Part shown: positions 1 through 12,059 of the stretch, in pieces | Position numbering within the stretch: the first letter of the stretch is position 1 | Layout of the letters: each line of letters begins with the position of its first letter | Source of the DNA: Aristolochia californica | Taxonomy: Eukaryota; Streptophyta; Magnoliopsida; Piperales; Aristolochiaceae | DNA length: 64,000 nt | Assembly: GCA_029961685.1 (NCBI GenBank) | Contig: JARWKL010000015.1 | Span: 15,994,801-16,058,800, forward strand | Direction of reading: 5' to 3' | Notes under the pieces: model-generated | Database searches by the model: none | Told to the model about the DNA's origin: nothing | Seen by the model: only the letters and a program-made list of their open reading frames with translations | Program-made: the position numbers and the translations under genes

Positions 1-17
1 TCAGCCAGTGTCGTGGT

Positions 18-593
18 TTACGTCACCGGTGGAAGATGTATAGCTTCGTGGGAGACAGGGGTGGGGAAAAACCCCTCTGATGTGCACGATTTTGGGTCGC
101 CGCCGTTTGATGTCCCTGTCGAAATAGTCGCCGGAAGATTTTCTTTTTGCAGATCTGGAAGGGGTTCCGCTCGTTGTGAGTCATGTTGGTGTGCTTCCGG
201 ATTTGAGGTCTCCCCCCGTCTGACCAACGCCGACGATGTGGTAGCCAAAAACCCATTTGATTTTCCAAAATCGTCTTTGTTGTTCGGCTTTGAAATTCCG
301 TGCGCATAAATCTTAATTTGCGGTGACGCAAAGCCTCTCTGCCCCTCCGAATCTGAGATTGACCCTAAATCCTTCGCAGAGGCTTCGATTAGTAGACGGG
401 ACGAAGTGGTTACTTGGTCACCCGTTTTCCTGTCAGAGACAGCTTCTCCAGCAAATGCCTCTTGATACTCCATTGTTAAAAAATACTTCACCCAGGTTGC
501 ACGCCATTTCTGTATTTGTTCCGCTCCAATGCCTGTTGCAGCCATTTCTCTGATTTGTCTATGCATCGCCACTATTTCATCTTCTTGGTTCAT
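18..593 (-). CDS. Gag-like open reading frame of the retrotransposon, possibly short or degenerate
   Basis: This 191-codon frame starts at an ATG about 10 bases downstream of the primer binding site, the position where gag begins in elements with a short leader. The N-terminal part (about residues 1-50) is charged and looks helical (MNQEDEIVAMHRQIREMAA...). The remainder is polar and low in hydrophobics, with no CCHC zinc knuckle and no protease motif. It ends at a TAA at the left edge of the window. Full plant gag proteins are usually longer, so this is either a degenerate gag or the product of a non-autonomous derivative. The call rests on position, not on a recognised domain. Other frames over the same interval are shadows. 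Confidence 0.4.
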   Translation of the reverse strand: MNQEDEIVAMHRQIREMAATGIGAEQIQKWRATWVKYFLTMEYQEAFAGEAVSDRKTGDQVTTSSRLLIEASAKDLGSISDSEGQRGFASPQIKIYAHGISKPNNKDDFGKSNGFLATTSSALVRRGETSNPEAHQHDSQRAEPLPDLQKENLPATISTGTSNGGDPKSCTSEGFFPTPVSHEAIHLPPVT

Positions 594-602
594 CGTGTTC
601 CC

Positions 603-614
603 GCTCTGATACCA
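603..614 (-). other. Primer binding site for initiator-Met tRNA
   Basis: The minus strand reads TGGTATCAGAGC, a full match to the common plant initiator-Met tRNA complement where reverse transcription is primed. It sits two bases inside the LTR end, as expected. Its position defines the element's orientation. Confidence 0.9.
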
Positions 615-616
615 GT

Positions 617-1045
617 TGTTATGGTCCCGGATCTAACACGTGGATTCTTTGGGAGGATCTGGGGTCTGCCACGGGTTACGGGTCTTCCAAGCATTACCGT
701 AGGGGTAGTAGGAAGACATGGGGAAGATGAAAACGAAAGATCAAGCCTAAGGGAAGCTTGAAAACCCTAGAGCTCGTTGAGGAGAACTCTAGGCCTCTTT
801 ACGCTAAATTTAACCTAATTCTTAATACTTCAATGCTTCATTTTCTCATTACTCTTACCCCTTAAATAGGGTTCACCCTGTTAGGGTTTAATAAAATATT
901 ACAAAAATATCCCTATGAATAAATAATTCCAAAAATATCCCTATTAATAAATAATTCTAAAAATACCCATGTGACCTAAAATTGAATTAAAATAAATTAA
1001 ATTAAAGAAAACAACTAAAGTAATATTGTTATCGCGTGCATAACA
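617..1045 (-). repeat. Long terminal repeat (5' LTR of the minus-strand element)
   Basis: This 429-bp LTR begins TGTTATGG at 617 and ends GCATAACA at 1045 in plus-strand reading. It abuts a primer binding site after two spacer bases. A second copy at 12506-12932 has the same two ends and roughly 93 percent identity by eye, which independently fixes both boundaries. The half nearest 1045 is A/T-rich and the half nearest 617 is of mixed composition. The satellite resumes immediately after 1045. Confidence 0.9.
861..870 (-). promoter_or_regulatory. Possible TATA element of the LTR promoter
   Basis: The minus strand reads CCTATTTAAG inside the LTR, a TATA-like core with downstream LTR sequence that could be the R and U5 regions. 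The same string is conserved in the second LTR copy at 12750-12759. The transcription start is not determinable from sequence alone. Confidence 0.45.
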
Positions 1046-1204
1046 GAAAACTCATATTTGGATTTGAAAAAAAATTCAACATCCAAAATGGAAAAGCACA
1101 AATTATGAGAGAGATAATTCCAAAAAGTATCTGTGATTTTTAAGGATTGTAAACTCTTATATTTTTTTATATATGAGGTTTTGCAATCATCAGAAAAGCG
1201 GAGA

Positions 1205-1216
1205 GGGGGGGGGGGG
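1205..1216 (+). repeat. G tract, 12 uninterrupted G
   Basis: Moderately expanded copy of the G tract found at this phase in nearly every monomer, just before ATTTTTAACTGAGTG. Confidence 0.9.
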
Positions 1217-1890
1217 AGCATTTTTAACTGAGTGTTGACTCCCAAACCATAAATCATTTCTAACAAAAAATATAGCTGTTACACATCATTAATCGATGAA
1301 AACATTTACGATGATCTATGATTGTTAGGTCCGCTTTTTGAAATGTTGGCAAAAAGTGGGTTGTTTGGGTCTGGTAAATATCCCACTACACGTTAATAAG
1401 AGAATTTAATTTTTTCTACTCCTTGAAATTTTTTGATCATTCGGTCATTTGCATCTTCTACATGTTTTAGGCATGCATATCCACATTTAAAATATGTCAG
1501 GATCAATTAGAAATCTCTTTCTTATAAAATTTCACCAAGTTACTAGGGGTTGTACTAGTGGAATTTCCCAAACATGGATAACAAAACTTTGGTGTTCATT
1601 TTTAGTGCATGAAATTATTTTCTTCATTTACATTTTTTATAGTTGTCAATTTATTGCATACATAAACTCTAAAATTTTCATTTTGTTGTGATCTGTTTGC
1701 CTTGGCTTTTTGCTTACAAGAAAAATGGGAGATTGAAAACTCAAGTTTGGATTTGAAAAAAAATTGAACATCTAAAATGGAAATACACAAATGTGGACAG
1801 AGATAATTCCAAAAAGTGCCTGTGATTTTTAAGGATTGTAAACTCTTTTAGTTTTTTATATATTAGGTTTTGCAATAATCGGAAAAGCAG

Positions 1891-1907
1891 GGTGGGGGTG
1901 GGGGGGG
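1891..1907 (+). repeat. G tract interrupted by two T
   Basis: G-rich stretch in the standard monomer phase, with T interruptions at 1893 and 1899. Interruptions like these tend to stabilise homopolymers against slippage. Confidence 0.8.
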
Positions 1908-3253
1908 TGTTTTTAACTTATTGTTGAATCCCAAACCATAAATCTTTTCTAAAAAAAATTATACCCGTTGCACATCATTAATCGATCAAAAAATTTATGA
2001 TGATCAATGATTGTTAGCTTGAGAATAGGCAAAATGTGGGTAGCTTGGCTCTGGTAAATATCCCACCGCTTGTTAACTAGAGAATTTAATTTTTTCTACT
2101 CTTTGAAATTTTTCGATCATTAGGTCATTTGCATTTTCAACATGATATAGGCATGCATATCCACCACATTTAAAACATTTTAGGATCAATTAAAAATCTC
2201 TTTCTTATAAAATTCCACCAAGCTATTAGGCGTTGTACTAGTGGAATTTCCCAAACATGGATAACAAAACTTTGGAGTTCATTTTTAGTCCATGACATAA
2301 TTTTTTTCACTTAAATTTAATAAAGTTTTCAATATTTTACAAACATAAACTCTAAAATTTTCATTTTGGTGTGATGTATTTGCCTCATCTTTTTGTTTCC
2401 ACCAAAATGGGAGAGTAAAACTCAAGTTTCAATTTGAAAAAAAATTGAACATACAAAATGGAAATGCACAAATGTTGGGAGTGATAATTCCAAAAAGTAT
2501 CTGTGATTTTTAAGGATTGTAAACTGTTTTAGTTTTTTATCTATTAGGTTTTGAAATCATTTGAAAAATGGGGGGTGAGGCCTTTTTAGCTTAGTGTTGA
2601 CTCCCAAACCATAAGTTATTTATAAAAAAAGTTATAGCCATTACGCATCATTAATCAATCAAACCATTTATGATGATCTATGATTGTTAGGTCCGCTTTT
2701 TTTAAAATAGGTGAAAAGTGGGTTGTTTGGCTCTGGTAAATATCCCATTGCACGTTAACTTGAGAATTTAATTTTTTCTACTCCTTGAAAATTTTGGGTC
2801 ATTAGGTCATTTGCATCTTCAACATGTTTCAAGCATGCATATCCACATTTAAACCATGTTAGGATTAATTAGAAATCTCTTTCTTATAAAAGTTCACCAA
2901 GTTATTAGGGGTTGCACTAGTGGAATTTTCCAAACATGGATACCAAAACTTTGGTGTTCATTTTTAGGGCATGAAATAATTTTCTTTACTTACATTTATT
3001 ATAGTTGTCAATTTTTTGCATACATAAACTCTAAAATTTTCATTTTTTTGTGATCTATTTGCATTGGCTTTTTGTTTACGAGAAAAATGGGAGATTGAAA
3101 ACTCAAGTTTGGATTTGAAAAGAAATTGAACATCCAAAATAGAAATACACAAATATGGAGAGAGATAATTCCAAAAAGTGTCTGTGATTTTTAAAGATTG
3201 TGAACTCTTTTAGTTTTTTATATATTAGGTTTTGCAATCATCAGAAACACGGT

Positions 3254-3294
<41 letters not shown>
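3254..3294 (+). repeat. G tract, 41 uninterrupted G
   Basis: One of the two longest G homopolymers in the window. It lies in the standard phase, and the usual GCGAGGC that follows the tract is replaced by CTAGAT. The exact length may be affected by sequencing error. Confidence 0.9.
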
Positions 3295-3952
3295 CTAGAT
3301 ATTTTTAACTGAGCGTTGACACCAATTTCTAACAAAAATTATAGCCGTTACACATCATTAATCGATCAAACCATTTACGATGATCTACAATTGTTAGGTC
3401 CGCTTTTTGTGAAATAGGCAAAAAGTGAGTTATTTGGCTTAGGTAAATATCCCACCGCACGTTAACTTGAGAATTTAATTTTTTCTTCTCCATGAATTTT
3501 TTGGATCATTAGGTCATTTGAATCTTCTACGTGTTTCAAGCATGCATATCCACCACATTTAAAACATGTTAGGATTAATTATAAATATCTTTCTCGTAAA
3601 ATTCAACCAAGCTATTAGGGGTTGTACTAGTTGAATTTCCCAAAATATTAAAAGCAAAAATTTCGTGTTCATTTTTAGTGCATGAAATAATTATCTTCAC
3701 TTAGTTTTCTACTTTTGGAAAACATAAACTCACAAATTTTCATTTTATTGTGATTGATTTGCCTTATCTTTTTGTTTACAAGAAAAATGGGATAGCGAAA
3801 ACTCAACTTTTGATTTGAAAAAAATTTGAACATCCAAAATGGAAATGTACAAATGCTGAGAGAGATAATTCCAAAAACTATATGTAATTATTAAGGATTG
3901 TAAACTCTTTTAGTTGTTTATATACTAGGTTTTTCAATCATCTCAAAAGGGT

Positions 3953-3971
3953 GGGGGGGGGGGGGGGGGGG
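3953..3971 (+). repeat. G tract, 19 uninterrupted G
   Basis: Expanded tract in the standard monomer phase, followed by AGGCATTTC. Confidence 0.9.
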
Positions 3972-5282
3972 AGGCATTTCTATATGAGTGCTGACTCCCA
4001 AACCATAAGTCATTTCTAACAAAAAATATAGCTGTTACACATCATTAATCCATCAAAACATTTACGATGATCTATGATTGTTAGGTCCGCTTTTTTAAAA
4101 TAGGCAAAAAGTGGGTTGTTTGGCTCTGGTAAATATCCCACCGCACGTGAACTTGAGAATTTAATTTTTTCTACTCCTTGAAATTTTTGGATGATTAGGT
4201 CATTTGCATCTTCAACAAGTTTCAGGCATGCATATCCAAATTTAAAACATGTTACAATCAATTAGAAATCTCTTTCATATTAAATTCCACCAAGCTATTA
4301 GGGGTTGTACAAGTGGAATTTCTTCAATCATGGATAACAAAACTTTGGTGTTCATTTTTAGTGCGTGAAAACATTTTCTTTACATAAATTTATTGCATAC
4401 ATAAACTCTAAAATTTTCATTTTGTTGTGATCTATTTGCCTTTTCTTTTTCTTTTTTTCGAGAGAAATGGGAGAGTGAAAAATCAAGTTTGGATTAGAAA
4501 AAAAATTGAACATCCAAAAAGGAAATGGACAATGCTGAGAGAGATAATGCCAAAAAAAATTTGTGAGTATTATGGATTGTAAACTCTTTTAGTTTTTTAT
4601 ATATTAGATTTTGCAATCATCGGAAAAGGGGGAGCGAGGCATTTTTAACTGAGTGTTGACTCCCAAATCATAAGTCATTTCTAACAAAAAATATAGCCGT
4701 TACACATAATCAATCGATCAAAACATTTACGATGATCTATGATTGTGAGGTCCGTTTTTGTAAAATAGGCTAAAAGTGGGTTGTTTGGCTCTGGTTAATA
4801 TCAAACTGCACGTTAACTTGAGAATTTTATTTCTTTTACTTCTTGAAATTTTTGGATCATCAGGTCATTTGCATCTTCAACATGTTTCAGGCATGCATAT
4901 CCAAATTATAAATCTCTTTCTTATAAAATTCCACCAAGCTATTAGGGGAAGTATTGGTGGAATTTCCCCAAACATGGATAAATAAACTTTGGTGTTCATT
5001 TTTAGTGTGTGATATAATTTTGTTCATTTAGTTTTGAATTTTTTGCATACATAAACTCAAAAATTTTAATTTTTTTGTGATCTATTTGCCTTTTCTTTTT
5101 GTTTTCGTGAAATATGGGAGGGAGAAAACTCAAGTTTGGATTTGAAAAAAAAAATCGAACATCCAAAATGGAAATGGACAAGTTGAGAGAGATAATTCCA
5201 AAACTTATTTGTGATTTTTAAGGATTGTAAACTCTTTTAGTTTTTTATATATTTTGTTTAACAATCATCGGAAAAGAGGGGA

Positions 5283-5297
5283 GGGGGGGGGGGGGGG
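5283..5297 (+). repeat. G tract, 15 uninterrupted G
   Basis: Expanded tract in the standard phase, followed by AGGCGCGAGACATTT. Confidence 0.9.
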
Positions 5298-5855
5298 AGG
5301 CGCGAGACATTTATAACTCAGTGTTGACTCCCAAACCATAAGTCATTTCTAACAAAAAAATATAGCTGTTACACATCATCTATGATTGCTAGGTCTGCCT
5401 TTTGTCAAATAGTAAAAAACTGGGTTGTTTGGCTCTGGTAAATATCCCACCGCACGATAACTTGAGAATTTAATTTTTTCTTCTCCATGAAATTTTGGAT
5501 CATTACGTCATTTGCATCTTCTACATGTTTCAAGCTTGCATATCCACCACATTTCATACATGTTAGGATTAATTATAAATCTCTTTCTTAAAAAATTCAA
5601 CCAAGCTATTAGGGGTTGTACTATTGGAATTTCCCTAAACATGGATAACAAAACTTTGGTGTTCATTTTTAGTGCGTGAAATACTTTTCTTCACATAGTT
5701 TTCAACTTGTAGCAAACATAAACTCACAAATTTTCATTTTGTTGTGTTCGATTTGCCTTATCTTTTTGTTTACGAGAAAAATGGGATAACGAAAACTCAA
5801 CTTTTGATTTGAAAAAATATTGAACGTCCAAAATGGAAATGCACAAATGCTGAGA

Positions 5856-5991
5856 GAGATAATTCCAAAAATTATCTGTGATTATTAAGGATTGTAAACT
5901 CTTTTAGTTTTTTATATACTAGGGAGATAATTCCAAAAATTATCTGTGATTATTAAGGATTGTAAACTCTTTTAGTTTTTTATATACTAGG
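5856..5991 (+). repeat. Perfect 68-bp tandem duplication inside one monomer
   Basis: The segment starting GAGATAATTCC at 5856 is repeated from 5924 with no difference that I can see (copies 5856-5923 and 5924-5991). Copies elsewhere in the array have one. Perfect identity suggests a recent slippage or unequal-exchange event, younger than most divergence between monomers. Confidence 0.9.
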
Positions 5992-6015
5992 TTTTGCAAT
6001 CATCTGAAAGGGGTT

Positions 6016-6035
6016 GGGGGGGGGGGGGGGGGGGG
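6016..6035 (+). repeat. G tract, 20 uninterrupted G
   Basis: Expanded tract in the standard phase, preceded by GGGGTT. It follows directly after the 68-bp duplication in the same monomer. Confidence 0.9.
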
Positions 6036-7199
6036 TGCAAGGCATTTTTAAATGAGTGTTGACTCCCAAACCATAAGTAATTTCTAACAAAAATTAGAGG
6101 CGTTACACATCATTAATCGATCAAAACATTTACCATGATCATTGATATTTAGGTCCACTTTTTGAAAAATAGGCAAAAAGTGGGTTGTTTGGCTCTAGTA
6201 AATATCCCACCTCAAGTTAACATGAGAATTTAATTTTTTCTACTCTTTGAAATTTTTCGATCATTAGGTCATTCGCCTCTTCAACATGTTTCAAGCATGC
6301 ATATCCACATTTAAAACACGTTAGGATCAATTAGAAAACTCTTTCTTTTAAAATTCCACCAAGCTATTAGGGGTTGTACTAGTGGAATTTCCCAAACATG
6401 GATAACAAAACATTTTTATTCATTTTTAGTCCATGAAATAATTTTCTTCAGTTACATTTATTATAGTTTTCAATTTTTTTGCATACATAAACTCTAACAT
6501 TTTCATTTTTTTGTGATCTATTAGCATTATCGTTTTGTTCACGAGAAAAATGGGAGAGTGAAAACTCAATTTTTGATTTGAAAAAAAAATTAAAGTTCCA
6601 AAATGGAAATGCACAAATTCTGAGAGAGATAATTCCAAAAAGTATTTATGATTTTTATGGATTGTAAAATCTTTTAATTTTTTGCATATTAGGTTTTGCA
6701 ATCAACGGAAAAGGGGGAGCGAGGCATTTTTAACTGAGGGTTGACTCCCAAACCAAAAGTCATTTCTAACAAAAATTATAGGCGTTACACATAATTAATC
6801 GATCAAAACATTTACCATGATCAATGATTTTTAGGTCCACTTTTTGTAAAATAGGCAAAAAGTGGGTTGTTTGGCTCAGGTAAATATCCCACCATCCGTT
6901 AACTTGTGAATTTAATTTTTTCAACTCCTTGAAATTTTTGGATCATTAGGTCATATGCATCTTCAACATGTTTCAGGCATGCATATCCACATATAAAACA
7001 TATTAGGATCATTTAGAAATCTCTTTCTTATAAAATTCCACCAAGCTATTAGGCGTTGTACTAGTGGAATTTCCCAAACATGGATAACAAAACTTTCATT
7101 TTCATTTTTGGTGCATGAAATAATTTCCTTCACTTACAATTATTATAGTTTTCAATTTTTTTCATACATAAACTCTAACAATTTCATTTTGTTGTGATG

Positions 7200-7600
7200 T
7201 ATTTGCCTTATCTTTTTGTTGACGAGAAAAATGGGTGAGTAAAAACTCAATTTTGGATTTGAAAAAAAATTGAACATCCAAAATGGAAGTGCACAAATTC
7301 TGAGAAATATAATTCCAAAAAGTATCTATGATTTTTAACGATTGTAAACTCTTTTATTTTTTAATATATTAGGTTTTGCAAATATTTTCTTTTTTTTTTT
7401 ATCTATTTCCTTTATCTTTTTGTTTACGAGAAAAATGGGAGAGTGAAAACTCAAGTTTGGATTTGAAAAAAAATTGAACATCCAAAATAAAATGCACAAA
7501 TACTGAAAGAGATAAATCCAAATACTATCTGTGATTTTTTAGGTTTGTAAACTCTTTTAGTTTTATTTATATTAGGTTTTGTAATCATTGGAAAAAGGGG
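7200..7600 (+). repeat. Partial monomer duplication with junction near 7381
   Basis: After TTAGGTTTTGCA the sequence jumps back to a T-rich stretch and the ATCTATTTCC phase. The segment from TTTGTT(G/T)ACGAG to the TTAGGTTTTG phrase is therefore present twice (about 7205-7380 and 7410-7580). The first copy lacks a G tract. The G-tract interval here is about 886 bp instead of 676, as expected for an unequal exchange. Confidence 0.75.
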
Positions 7601-10600
7601 GCGCAAGACATTTTTAACTAAGTGTTGACTCGCAAAATATAAGTCATTTCTACAAAAATTATAGCTGTTAAACATCATTAATCAATCAAAATATTTACGA
7701 TGATATATGATTGTTAGGTCCGCTTTTTGTAAAATAGGCAAAAAATGGGTTGTCTGGCTCTGGTCAATATCCAACCGCACGTTAACTTGAGAATTTAATT
7801 TTTTCTACCCCTTGAAATTTTTGTATCTTTAGGTCATTTGCATATTTAACATGTTTCATGCATGCATTTCATCATTTATAACATGGAAGGATCAATTAGG
7901 AATCTCTTTCTTATAAAATTCCACCAAGCTATTAGGGGTTGTACTAGTTGAATTTCCCAAACATGGATAACCAAACTTTGGTGTTCATTTTAAGTGCGTG
8001 AAATAATTTTCTTCATTTAGTTTTCAATTTTTAGCATGCATAAACTCAAAAATTTTAATTTTATAGTGATCTATTTGCCTTATCTTTTTGTTTACGAGAA
8101 AAAAGGAAGAGTGAAAACTCAAGTTTTGATTTTAAAAAAAATTGAACATCCAAAATGGAAATGCACAAATGTTGAGACAGATAAAAGTATCTGTGATTTT
8201 TAAGGATTGTAAACTCTTTTAGTTTTTCATATATTAGGTTTTGCAATCATCGAAAAAGGGGGGACGACGCATTTTGAACTGAGTGTTGACTTCCAAACCG
8301 TAAGTCATTTCTGACAAAAATTGTAGCCGTTACACATCATTAATCGATCAAAACATTTACGATGATCTATGATTGTTAGGTCATTTTTTTAAAATAGGCA
8401 AAAAGTGGGTTGTTTGGCTTTGGTAAATATCCAACCACACGTTAACTTAAGAATTTAATTTTTTTTACTTCTTGAAAATTTTGGATCATTTGGTCATTTG
8501 CATCTTCAACATTTTCAGGCATGCATATCCAAATTTGAAACTTGTTAGGATCAATTATAAATTTCTTTCTTATAAAATTCCACCAAGCTATTAGGGCTTG
8601 TACTAGTGGAATTTCTCCAAACATGGATAACTAAACTTTGGTGTTCATTTTTAGTGTGTGAAATAATTTTCTTTACTTAGTTTTTTGAATTTTTGGCATA
8701 CATTAACTCAAAATGTTTTATTTTTTTGTCATCTATTTACCTTATCTTTTTGTTTACGAGAAAAATGGGAGAGTGAAAACTCAAGTTTGGATTTGAAAAA
8801 AAAATTGAACATCCAAAATGTAAATGGACAATGCTGAGAGAGAAAATTCCAAAAATTATTTGTGATTTTTAAGGATTGTAAACTCTTTTAGTTTTTTATA
8901 TATTAGATTTTGCAATCATCGGAAAAGGGGGGGCGAGGCATTTTTATCTGAGTGTTGACTCCCAAACCTTAAGTTTTTTCTAACAAAACTTTTAGCCATT
9001 ACACATCATTAATCGATGAAAACTTTTACGATGATCTATGATTGTTAGGTCCGCTTTTTGTAAAATAGGCAAAACGTGGGTTGTTTGGCTCCGATAAATA
9101 TCCCACCGCATGTTAATTGGATAATTTAATTTTTTCTTCTCCTTGAAATTTTTGGATCATTAGGTCATTTGCATCTTCTACATGTTTCAGGCATGCATAT
9201 CCACCACATTTAAAACATGTTAGGATCAATTATAAATCTCTTACTTATAAAATTCAACCAAGCAAATAGGGGTTGTACTAGTGGAATTTCCCCAAACATG
9301 GAAAAGAAAACTTTGGTGTTCATTTTTAGAGCATGAAATAATTCTCTTCCCTTACATATATTATAGTTTTCAATTTTTTGCATACATAAACTCTAAAATT
9401 TTCATTTAGTTGTGATCTATTTGTCTTATCTTTTTTTTTACGACAAAAATGGGAGAGTGAAAACTCATGTTTGGATTTGAAAAAAATTGAACATCCATAA
9501 TGGAAATGCACAAATGCTGAGAGAGATAATTCCAAAAACTATCTTTGATTTTTAAGCATTGTAAACTCTTTTAGTTTTGTATATATTAGGTTTTGCAATC
9601 ATGGGAAAAGGGGGAGCGAGGCATTTTTAACTGAGTGTTGACTCCCAAACCATAAGTCATTTCTAACAAAAAATTTAGCCGTTACACATCATTAATTGAT
9701 GAAAACATTTACGATGATCTATGATTGTTAGGTCCGCTTTTTGTAAAATAGGAAAAAAGTGGGTTGTTTGGCTCTGGTAAATATCCTACCGCACGTTAAC
9801 TTAAGAATTTAATTTTTTCTTCTCCATTAAATTTTTGGATCAATAGGTCATTTGCATCTTCTACATGTTTCAGGCATGCATATCCACAATATTTAAAACA
9901 TGTTTGGATCAATTATAAACCTCTTTCTTAAAAAAATCAACCAAGCTATTAGGGGTTGTTCTAGTAGAATTTCCCCGAACATGGAAAACAAAACTTTGGT
10001 GTTCATTTTTAGTGTGTGAAATAATTTTATTCACTTACTTTTAACTTTTAGCCAACATAAACAGACAAATTTTCATTTTTTTGTGATCGATTTGCCTTAT
10101 CTTTTTTTTTATGAGAAAAATGGGATAGCGAGAACTCAACTTTTTATTTGAAAAAAAATTGAACATCCAAAATGGAAATGCACAAATGCTGAGAGTGATA
10201 ATTCCAAAAAGTATCTATGATTATTAAGGATTGTAAACTCTTTTAGTTTTTTATATACTAGGCTTTGCAATCATCTGAAAAGGGGGTGCGAGCCATTTTT
10301 AAAGGAGTGATGACTCCCAAACCATAAGTCATTTCTAACAAAATTTATAGGTGCTACACATCATTAATCGATCAAAAAAATTACCATGATCAATGATTTT
10401 TAGGTCCACTTTTAGTAAAATAGGCAAAAGTGGGTTGTTTGGCTTTGGTAAATATCCCACCGCATGTTAACTTGAGAATTTAATTTTTTCAAATCCTTGA
10501 AATTTTTCGATCATTAGGTCATTTGCATCTTCAACATGTTTTAGGCATGCATATCCACATTTAAAACATGTTTGGTTCAATTAGATACCTCTTCCTTAAA

Positions 10601-10960
10601 AAATTCCACCAAGTTATTAGCAGTTGTACTAGTGGAATTTCCAAAACATGGATAATAAAACTTTGGTGTTCATTTTTAATGTGCGAAATAATTTTCTTCA
10701 CTTACATTTATTATAGTTTTCAGTTTTTTGCGTACATCAACTCTAACATTTTTATTTTTTTATGATCTATTTGCCTTATCTTTTTGTTTATGAGAAATAT
10801 GGGAGAGTGAAAACTGAAATTTGGATTTGAAAAAAATTGAACATCCAAAATGGAAATGCACAAATACTGAGAGAGATAATTCCAAAAAGTATATCTGATT
10901 TTTAAGGATTGTAAAATCTTTTATTTTTTTATATATTAGATTTTGCTATCCTCGAAAAAA

Positions 10961-10972
10961 GGGGGGGGGGGG
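10961..10972 (+). repeat. G tract, 12 uninterrupted G
   Basis: Expanded tract in the standard monomer phase, followed by TGCGAGGC. Confidence 0.9.
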
Positions 10973-12059
10973 TGCGAGGCATTTTTAACTGAGTGTGTAC
11001 TCCCAAACCATAAGTCATTTCTAACAAAAATTATAGGCGTTACACATCATTAATCGATCAAAACATTTATGATGATCAATGATTGTTAGGTCCGCTTTTT
11101 GTAAAATAGGCAAAAAGTGGGTTGTTTGGCTCTTGTAAATATCCCACCACACATTAACTTGATAATATAATTTTTTCTACTCCGTGAATTTTAGGATCAT
11201 TAGGTCATTTGCATCTCTAACATGTTTCAAGTATGCATATCCACATTTAAAACATGTTAGGATCAATAAGAAATCTCTTTTTTATAAAATTCCACCAAGC
11301 TATTAGGGGTTATACCAGTGGAATTTCCCCAAACATGGATAACAATACTTTGGTGTTGATTTTTACAGCGTGAAATAATTCTCTTCACTTACATTTATTA
11401 TAGTGTTTAATTTTTTGCATACATAAACTCTAAAATTTTCATTTTGTTGTCATTTATTAGCTTTATCGTTTTGTTTACGAGAAAAATGGGAGAGTGAAAA
11501 CTCATGTTTGGATTTGAAAAAAAACTGAACAACCAAAATGGAAATGCACAAACGCTGAGAGGGATAATTCCAAAAAGTATCTATGATTTTGAAGCATTGT
11601 AAACTCTTTTAGGTTTTTATATATTAGGATTTGCAATCATGGGAAAAGGGGGAAGCGAGGCATTTTTAACTGAGTGTTGACTCCCAAACCATAAGTCATT
11701 TCTAACAAAAATTAGAGTCGTTACACATCATTAATCGATCAAAACGTTTACGATGATTTATGTTTGTCAGGTGCGCATTTTGTAAAATAGGCAAAAAGTG
11801 GGTTGTTTGGCTATGGTAAATATCCCACCGCATGTTTACTTGAGAATTAATTTTTTCTACTCAAATTTTTTTGATTATTAGGTCATTTGCATCTTCAACA
11901 TGGTTCAGGCATGCATATCCACTTTTACAACATGTTAGGATCAATTAGAAATCTCTTTCTTATAAAATTCCACCAAGCTATTAGGGGTTGTACAAATGGA
12001 ATTTCCAAAACATGGATTACAAAACTTTGGTGTAGATTTTTAGTGCATTAAATAATTTT

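Larger units (their letters stand above)
1..1045 (-). mobile_element. LTR retrotransposon, 5' part (LTR plus start of internal region), truncated by window edge
   Basis: Read on the minus strand this is LTR (1045 to 617), primer binding site (614 to 603), then an internal region with an open frame that runs off the left edge. The LTR has the usual TG...CA ends, here extended to a 7-bp inverted pair (TGTTATG / CATAACA). The primer site reads TGGTATCAGAGC, the initiator-Met tRNA complement used by many plant LTR elements. Base composition changes sharply at 1045, from mixed composition to the AT-rich satellite. The part seen carries no reverse transcriptase or integrase, so superfamily (Ty3 or Copia) and autonomy cannot be decided. 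Any target-site duplication would lie outside the window on the left. Confidence 0.85.

Noticed and set aside
871..890. Telomere-like GTTAGGGTTTA string
   Set aside because: A single occurrence inside an LTR, repeated only in the sister LTR. There is no tandem array.
1494..1691. Recurring plus-strand frame of about 65 codons (M(L/S)GSIRNLFLIKFHQ...)
   Set aside because: It overlaps the minus-strand frame of the same satellite segment, and its hydrophobic look comes from T-rich DNA. It is interrupted in most monomers.
4016..4261. Minus-strand frames of the type M(I/F)LTCFK(C/F)GYACLK(H/L)VEDAND... recurring at another phase
   Set aside because: They are again phase-locked to the satellite (the segment around CAGGCATGCATATCC). 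They are frequently broken and have no conserved start or stop across copies.
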